DNA of 64,000 nucleotides from Variovorax sp. J22G73 (lineage in GTDB: Bacteria > Pseudomonadota > Gammaproteobacteria > Burkholderiales > Burkholderiaceae_C). The stretch's first letter is position 1; each line of letters begins with the position of its first letter. Location: NCBI RefSeq assembly GCF_030317035.1, contig NZ_JASZYK010000015.1, positions 62,001 to 126,000 on the forward strand. The letters run 5' to 3'. The position numbers and the translations under genes are program-made. Under the pieces are notes generated by a model, which saw only the letters and a program-made list of their open reading frames with translations, was not told the origin of the DNA and made no database searches. This document shows positions 59,736 to 64,000 of this stretch, piece after piece.

Positions 59736-61073
59736 ATGACAGTTGCAAGAAGTTTCTCCGTGGGCGGCATTGGCGGCGCTGGCGGCAATGACGGTGCGCG
59801 CCGCCACGTGGTCGTGATCGGCGCGGGCGCCGTGGGCAGCGCCACCGCCCTCGAGGCCCTGCGCGCCGGCCTGCGCGTGACGGTGCTGGAGCCCGGCGAG
59901 CCGGGCGGCCCGCAGGCCACGAGCTACGGCAATGCCGGCTGGTTGTCGTCGCACTCCGTGGTGCCGCCCGCGTTGCCCGGCGCCTGGCGCAAGGTGCCCG
60001 GCTGGCTGGCCGACCCGCTCGGTCCGCTGGCGTTGCGCTGGCGCTACCTGCCGCGCGCAGCGCCCTGGCTGCTGCGCTACCTGGCCTCGGGCTGGACCGA
60101 GGCGCGCGTGCAGCGCACGGCCGACGCGCTGCGCACCCTGCTGGCCGATGCGCCCGCGCTGCATGCGCGGCTGGCCGCCGAAGCCGGCGTGCCGCAGCTC
60201 ATCGAGCAGCGTGGGCTGCTGCACGCCTACCGCTCGCGCGAGGAGTTCGAGGGCGACGCGCTCGGCTGGCGCGTGCGCGGGCGCACGGGCGTCCGGTGGG
60301 AGGAATGGTCGGCCAGCGAACTGCGCCGCCGCGAGCCCGACCTGGACGCGCGCTACACGCTGGGCATCTACGTGCCGGAGGCCGGCCACTGCCGCAACCC
60401 GGGCGCCTACGTGGCCGCGCTGGCGCAGCATGCGCGCGACGGCGGCGCCGAGCGCGTGGCCGCGCGGGCCACGGGTTTTCGCATCGAAGGCGTGCGGCTG
60501 CGCGCCGTGCGCACCGAGTCGGGCGAAATCGCCTGCGACGCGGCCGCCATCTGCGCCGGTGCGCGCTCAGGCCCGCTCGCCGCGGCCGCTGGCTCGCCCG
60601 TCCCGCTGGAGTCGGAGCGCGGCTACCACGTGGTCGTCGAAGACGCGAAGGCGGGACCGCGCACCCCGGTGATGGTGGCCGACGGCAAGCTCATCGCGCA
60701 CTGGATGGACGGCGGCCTGCGCGCCGCAGGCCAGGTCGAGATCGGCGGCCTGGAAGCCGCGCCCGACTGGCGCCGCGCCGAGATCCTGCACAAGCACCTG
60801 CAGTCGATGTTTCCGGGCTTGGCGAGCGCGACCGGCACGCCGTCCGTCAAGCAGTGGCTCGGCCACCGGCCCAGCCTGCCCGACGGGCTGCCGTGCATCG
60901 GGCCGGCACGCGCCAGCGCCGACGTGGTGCTGGCGTTCGGGCACGGCCACGTGGGGCTGTGCGGCTCGGCGCGCACGGGGCGTGTGGTGGCGCAGTTGCT
61001 GGCGGGAGCGGGAGCGGGTGCGGGGCCCGAGATTGCGCTGGCGCCGTTCGACCCGCAGCGCTTCAGCGTGTAA
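59736..61073 (+). CDS. D-amino-acid dehydrogenase-like FAD oxidoreductase
   Basis: The 445-residue DAO-superfamily flavoprotein has the dinucleotide motif VVVIGAGAVGSATALEALRAG, the DadA-like SYGNAGWLSSHSVVPPALPG, GLGHRPSLPDGLPCIGP-like LGHRPSLPDGLPCIGPA and HGHVGLCGSARTG. Such enzymes oxidise D-amino acids and pass electrons to the respiratory chain. A Gly-rich stretch (SVGGIGGAGGNDGA) precedes the flavin fold. The substrate is unproved. The divergent P1 peptidase may supply D-residues. Confidence 0.85.
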   Translation: MTVARSFSVGGIGGAGGNDGARRHVVVIGAGAVGSATALEALRAGLRVTVLEPGEPGGPQATSYGNAGWLSSHSVVPPALPGAWRKVPGWLADPLGPLALRWRYLPRAAPWLLRYLASGWTEARVQRTADALRTLLADAPALHARLAAEAGVPQLIEQRGLLHAYRSREEFEGDALGWRVRGRTGVRWEEWSASELRRREPDLDARYTLGIYVPEAGHCRNPGAYVAALAQHARDGGAERVAARATGFRIEGVRLRAVRTESGEIACDAAAICAGARSGPLAAAAGSPVPLESERGYHVVVEDAKAGPRTPVMVADGKLIAHWMDGGLRAAGQVEIGGLEAAPDWRRAEILHKHLQSMFPGLASATGTPSVKQWLGHRPSLPDGLPCIGPARASADVVLAFGHGHVGLCGSARTGRVVAQLLAGAGAGAGPEIALAPFDPQRFSV

Positions 61074-61085
61074 GGCGATGCGCTT

Positions 61086-61391
61086 CTAGGAAAAAGCGTC
61101 GGGCGATGGCGGCCAGCCTGCCGGGTCGCGCCGCTGGTGCTGGCAACTCAGCACCACCAGGCGATCCGTCTCGACGATGTAAAAAATGGAATACGGAAAG
61201 CGCTTCAGATGTGTTCTGCGAACGTCTTCCCAGACCAGAGGTGCGCCTTCAGGCTGACGTGCAATCCGGTGCACCACGGCCTCCAGGCTGCGGGCGAATT
61301 CCGCGCCCAAGCCGGGGCGCTGCGACTCGTACCAACTCTGGGCCTCTTCCAGTTCGCGCGCTGCGCTCCTCCGAAAAAAGACGTTCGGCAA
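61086..61391 (-). CDS. RelE/ParE-family toxin
   Basis: The 101-residue protein has the ParE fold: RRSAARELEEAQSWYESQRPGLGAEF, RIARQPEGAPLVWED, RRTHLKRFPYSIFYIVETD and VVLSCQHQRRDPAGW. It is a probable gyrase-directed or mRNA-cleaving toxin. The start is TTG (61391), 2 bases after the antitoxin stop. The order antitoxin-toxin and the tight spacing identify it as the toxin of a type II module. Confidence 0.88.
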   Translation of the reverse strand: MPNVFFRRSAARELEEAQSWYESQRPGLGAEFARSLEAVVHRIARQPEGAPLVWEDVRRTHLKRFPYSIFYIVETDRLVVLSCQHQRRDPAGWPPSPDAFS

Positions 61392-61393
61392 GG

Positions 61394-61612
61394 TCAGAGC
61401 TTCAATGATGTCTTGACGTCGGCCCAGGACACGACCGCTTGCGGGTCGGCGCGGTGTTCAGCGCGACGAAGCGCCACTTCTTCCTGTTCGCGGGGGCTTA
61501 GCTTTCGTGCCTCGACATCCCGTGCAACGCTGTCCCAGAGTTCTTCGGCCAGCTCGATGCGTTCCGCCACGCTCAGCGAAGAAAGAGCCTGCTGCAGATC
61601 GGAGCTTCCCAA
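61394..61612 (-). CDS. Type II antitoxin, addiction-module (CopG-free, PF09720-like) family
   Basis: The 72-residue acidic protein LQQALSSLSVAERIELAEELWDSVA...LSPREQEEVALRRAEHRADPQAVVSWADVK matches the short helical antitoxins that pair with ParE-like toxins. Its start is TTG at 61612 preceded by GGGAG 6 bases upstream. Both members of the module use TTG. I place the family by pattern; a search would settle it. Confidence 0.82.
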   Translation of the reverse strand: MGSSDLQQALSSLSVAERIELAEELWDSVARDVEARKLSPREQEEVALRRAEHRADPQAVVSWADVKTSLKL

Positions 61613-61677
61613 TTCGATCTCCCAAAGAGTGGATCAACGCTTCATTCTATGCACCGACGCCGAAGGCGCCGCAGTGG

Positions 61678-61968
61678 TCAGTTCGCAGGCACCATGGACA
61701 TCACAGTCAACGCCCCGTCGACCTTGTCCGCCGTGAACTGCACCTTGTCGCCGGCCTTCACCTTGCCCAGCAGTGCCGGGTCGGTCACGCGAAACACCAT
61801 CGTCATGCCGCTCATGTCGAGGTTGGGAATGTCGCCGTGCTTCAGCGTGATCTTCTTCGCGTCGGTGTCGACCTTGCGGACTTCGCCTTCGACGGAAGGC
61901 AGTGCGGCCTGCGCGAACGCGGCGGCTGCGAGCAGGGCGGTGGAAAGTGCGATGGCGAGCTTCTTCAT
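61678..61968 (-). CDS. CusF-like copper-binding periplasmic protein
   Basis: The 96-residue protein has a signal peptide (MKKLAIALSTALLAAAAFAQ) and the CusF small-barrel pattern: GEVRKVDTDAKKITLKHGDIPNLDMSGMTMVFRV with the His and Met residues that bind Cu(I)/Ag(I), then VKAGDKVQFTADKVDG. It is third in the copper operon, 45 bases after the DUF411 gene, and probably carries copper between the oxidase locus and efflux partners. Confidence 0.9.
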   Translation of the reverse strand: MKKLAIALSTALLAAAAFAQAALPSVEGEVRKVDTDAKKITLKHGDIPNLDMSGMTMVFRVTDPALLGKVKAGDKVQFTADKVDGALTVMSMVPAN

Positions 61969-62013
61969 GAGTTGGTTTCCTTGGTCGGTGAGTGAAAGAT
62001 CCGGTGGGTCGGT

Positions 62014-62460
62014 TCAGCGGTAGCTTTGGTACACGCGCGTGCTGCCGTCGGCCAGCACGAGCAGCACGTCGTAGGGATCGCGCTGGTCGCCGTAGGCGGG
62101 GCCGTCCATGCCGGGCGAGCCGACCGGCATGCCGGGCACGGCGAGGCCGACGGCCTGGGGCTTTTCCTTCAGCAGGCGCTGCACCTCGCTTGCCGGCACG
62201 TGGCCTTCGATGGCGTAGCCGCCCACCTGTCCGGTGTGGCAGGAGCCCAGCTTGACGGGCATGCCCAGCCGGGCGCGCGCGGCGGCGTTGCCTTCGTCGT
62301 GCACGCGGGTGGCGAAGCCGTTCTTGTTGAGGTGCTTCACCCAGTCCTGGCAGCAGCCGCAGTTTGGGTCTTTCCAGATCTCGACCATCGGCGCGGCGGC
62401 CAGGGCGAGGGGCGTGAAGGGCAGGCTCGCGGCCAGCGCCAGCAGGGTTCGTCTTTGCAT
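62014..62460 (-). CDS. DUF411 copper-associated periplasmic protein
   Basis: The 148-residue protein has signal peptide MQRRTLLALAASLPFTPLAL. DUF411 motifs follow: WKDPNCGCCQDWVKHL with three closely spaced cysteines, LGSCHTGQVGGYAIEGHVP and VGSPGMDGPAYGDQRDPYDVLLV. The family is linked to copper and other metal resistance; its biochemistry is not established. It lies between the multicopper oxidase and the CusF-like gene. Confidence 0.9.
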   Translation of the reverse strand: MQRRTLLALAASLPFTPLALAAAPMVEIWKDPNCGCCQDWVKHLNKNGFATRVHDEGNAAARARLGMPVKLGSCHTGQVGGYAIEGHVPASEVQRLLKEKPQAVGLAVPGMPVGSPGMDGPAYGDQRDPYDVLLVLADGSTRVYQSYR

Positions 62461-62482
62461 GGGTGGGTTCCTTTCAGAAAAA

Positions 62483-63877
62483 TCAGTGGTCGTGGGCGCC
62501 ATGGCCCGAGGGCTTGCGCACGGTGGCGTCGGGCTTGCCGCCCGAGCTGCTGTCTTGGGTTTCGGGCGCGCTGCGCGTGGCCGTCGGCACGTCGGCGTTC
62601 GGCACTTCGCGCGCCACGGTGCCCGGCGGGTGCTTGAACCAGCCGGGGTCACGGTAGTCGCCGGGCTTCTGGTCGCGCCGCACCTTCAGCAGCGTGAACA
62701 TGCCGCCCATCTCGGCCGCGCCGAAGGGGCCGGTGCCGGTCATCATGGGCAGGGTGTTGTCGGGAATGGGCATCTCCATGCCGCCCATGTCGGCCATGCC
62801 CTTCTCGCCCATGACCATGTAGTCGGGCACCAGCTTCCTGATCTTCTCGGCCACGCCCTTGTGGTCGACGCCGATCATGGTCGGCACCTCATGGCCCATG
62901 GGCCCCATGGTGTGGTGCGCCTTGTGGCAGTGCAGCGACCAGTCGCCTTCCTCGTCGGCGATGAATTCCATCTGCCGCATCTGGCCCACGGCCACGTCCA
63001 CCGACACCTCGGGCCAGCGCGCGGTGCGCGACACGGGGCCGCCGTCGGTGCCGGTCACCTCGAACTCGTGGCCGTGGATGTGAATCGGGTGGTTGGTCAT
63101 CGTGAGGTTGCCCACGCGGATGCGCACGCGGTCGCCCTTGCGCACGTTGAGCGTGTCGATGGCCGGGAACACGCGGCTGTTGAAGCTCCAGATGTTGAAG
63201 TCGGTCATGGTGTTGACCTTGGGCGTGGCGCTGCCGGGCTCCACGTCGAAGCTGCCGAGCAGAAAGCAGAAGTCGCGCTGCACGGGGTCGATGAGCGGAT
63301 GCTTCTCTTTCGGGTGCGTGACCCAGAAGCCCATCATTCCCATGGCCATCTGCACCATCTCGTCGGCGTGCGGGTGGTACATGAAGGTGCCGGGGCGGCG
63401 TGCGGTGAACTCGTAGACGAAGGTCTTGCCCGGCGGAATGTGCGGCTGCGTGATGCCGCCCACGCCGTCCATGCCGTTGGGCAGGCGCTGGCCGTGCCAG
63501 TGCACGGTGGTGTGCTCGGGCAGCCGGTTGGTCACGAAGATGCGCACGCGGTCGCCCTCGACCACCTCGATGGTCGGGCCCGGCGACTGGCCGTTGTAGC
63601 CCCACATGTTGACCTTGAAGCCGGGCGCCATCTCGCGCACGACGGGCTCGGCGACGAGGTGAAACTCCTTCACGCCTGCGTTCATGCGCCAGGGGAGCGT
63701 CCAGCCGTTGAGGGTGACGACGGGGTTGTAGGGCCGGCCGTTCGGCGGCACCAGGGGCGCCGCGGTGGCGGTGGAGCTTTGCGAGACCGGCTCGGGCAGC
63801 GCGGCCATGGCCACGCGGCTGACGGTGGTGGCGGCGACCGCGGTGGCGGCGCCTGCGAAGAAGTTGCGGCGGTTCAT
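62483..63877 (-). CDS. Periplasmic multicopper oxidase (CopA/CueO-like)
   Basis: The 464-residue enzyme has a Tat signal (RRNFFAGAATAV, cleaved after AMA). Copper ligands are in THTVHWHG-like TTVHWHGQRLPNGMDG, TFMYHPHADE, HPIHIHGHEFEV and LHCHKAHHTMGPMGHE, the last containing the type 1 Cys between two type 3 His. It probably oxidises Cu(I) in the periplasm. It has several His/Met-rich stretches (GHEVPTM, MADMGGMEMPIP) and an end SGHGAHDH. The SD AAGGAG of this gene is part of the REP-like palindrome upstream. The ATG at 63877 gives the Tat signal. Confidence 0.92.
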   Translation of the reverse strand: MNRRNFFAGAATAVAATTVSRVAMAALPEPVSQSSTATAAPLVPPNGRPYNPVVTLNGWTLPWRMNAGVKEFHLVAEPVVREMAPGFKVNMWGYNGQSPGPTIEVVEGDRVRIFVTNRLPEHTTVHWHGQRLPNGMDGVGGITQPHIPPGKTFVYEFTARRPGTFMYHPHADEMVQMAMGMMGFWVTHPKEKHPLIDPVQRDFCFLLGSFDVEPGSATPKVNTMTDFNIWSFNSRVFPAIDTLNVRKGDRVRIRVGNLTMTNHPIHIHGHEFEVTGTDGGPVSRTARWPEVSVDVAVGQMRQMEFIADEEGDWSLHCHKAHHTMGPMGHEVPTMIGVDHKGVAEKIRKLVPDYMVMGEKGMADMGGMEMPIPDNTLPMMTGTGPFGAAEMGGMFTLLKVRRDQKPGDYRDPGWFKHPPGTVAREVPNADVPTATRSAPETQDSSSGGKPDATVRKPSGHGAHDH

Positions 63878-63887
63878 GGTGTTGGCT

Positions 63888-63956
63888 CCTTCCGCTTCCG
63901 GGGGAAGGTGGGGATGGGGGCTGGGCTGCGTTGGATGAGGTGGCATTGCTGGTGCT
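63888..63956. repeat. REP-like palindrome, copy C, supplying the oxidase ribosome site
   Basis: CTCCTTCC-GC-TTCCGGGGGAAGG (63887-63910) followed by GGGGATGGGGGC and TTGGATGAGG parallels copy B (GGGGGC...TTTGATGAGG). On the minus strand its AAGGAG lies 9 bases before the multicopper-oxidase ATG and acts as the Shine-Dalgarno. Beyond it, 63957-64000 shows only a possible minus-strand stop at 63981. Confidence 0.55.
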
Positions 63957-64000
63957 GATGCGGGTTCGGGTGTGAGCGGCTCATTCGGTGGCCCCTCCTG

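Noticed and set aside
57234..60431. Long minus-strand open frame across the TAXI and P1 peptidase genes in another frame
   Set aside because: Arg/Ala-rich shadow; both real genes lie in other frames with clear motifs.
63981..64000. Possible 3' end of another minus-strand gene at the right edge (stop TCA at 63981)
   Set aside because: Only five codons are visible, so nothing distinguishes it from a chance stop.

Overview
The window is GC-rich, densely coded chromosome with little intergenic space. Gene content and order (edd-eda, waaA facing tolC, fbpABC, ettA, rhlE, a TAXI-type TRAP binding protein, many AcrR/LysR/MarR/MerR regulators) suggest a member of Burkholderiales, family Comamonadaceae, probably Variovorax-like. 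That is judged from remembered protein similarity, not from a search. I see no rRNA, tRNA, CRISPR array, prophage or insertion sequence. Coordinates and translations were read directly from the sequence.

Layout. 1-8.4 kb: the tail of an unknown gene, pyruvate oxidase poxB behind an unusual hairpin leader, an acyl-CoA ligase, an outer-membrane barrel, a DUF1345 protein, a divergent SDR/LysR pair and a DMT exporter. 8.4-10.6 kb: an alkylation-repair operon, an Ada-AlkA fusion followed by Ogt. 10.7-16.9 kb: envelope genes, with phosphomannomutase and waaA converging on a tetR-pcm-like-rhodanese-tolC operon. 17-24 kb: msrA, then two copies of a two-gene unit (small two-helix membrane protein plus TonB-dependent receptor, the second receptor ZnuD-like), then an AEC transporter. 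24-31 kb: pdxH, a MobA-like transferase, chaC-sodC, an OmpA protein, the Entner-Doudoroff genes edd-eda and a HAD hydrolase. 31-36.3 kb: gloA, a GST, and fbpABC under a Fur-type site, where fbpA carries an in-frame stop in its signal peptide. 36.4-41.6 kb: a thioesterase/MarR divergent pair with clear operators, MFS and MATE transporters, an SDR and a small Ca-binding-like secreted protein. 41.8-51.3 kb: a sugar-acid island, with dehydratase, dgoK, dgoA and a class II aldolase on the minus strand and a FadR-type regulator plus a complete ABC sugar importer on the plus strand. 51.3-57.2 kb: an EEP nuclease/phosphatase-like protein, an RhlE-type helicase with a glycine/arginine-rich tail, ettA, and an AdhR/NmlR-like MerR plus carboxymuconolactone-decarboxylase pair. 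57.2-61.1 kb: TAXI protein, P1 peptidase and D-amino-acid-dehydrogenase-like enzyme. 61.1-64 kb: a ParE-type toxin-antitoxin pair and a copper operon (multicopper oxidase, DUF411, CusF-like).

How the parts connect. The sugar-acid island feeds 2-keto-3-deoxy-6-phosphogalactonate to a DgoA aldolase, and the nearby edd-eda pair handles 6-phosphogluconate, so two parallel pyruvate + glyceraldehyde-3-phosphate routes sit 12 kb apart. Metal handling recurs: iron (fbp), probably zinc (ZnuD-like unit) and copper (oxidase locus). Several starts have no Shine-Dalgarno sequence but a -10-like hexamer 6-8 bases upstream, which suggests leaderless transcripts. A REP-like GC-rich palindrome occurs at three places.
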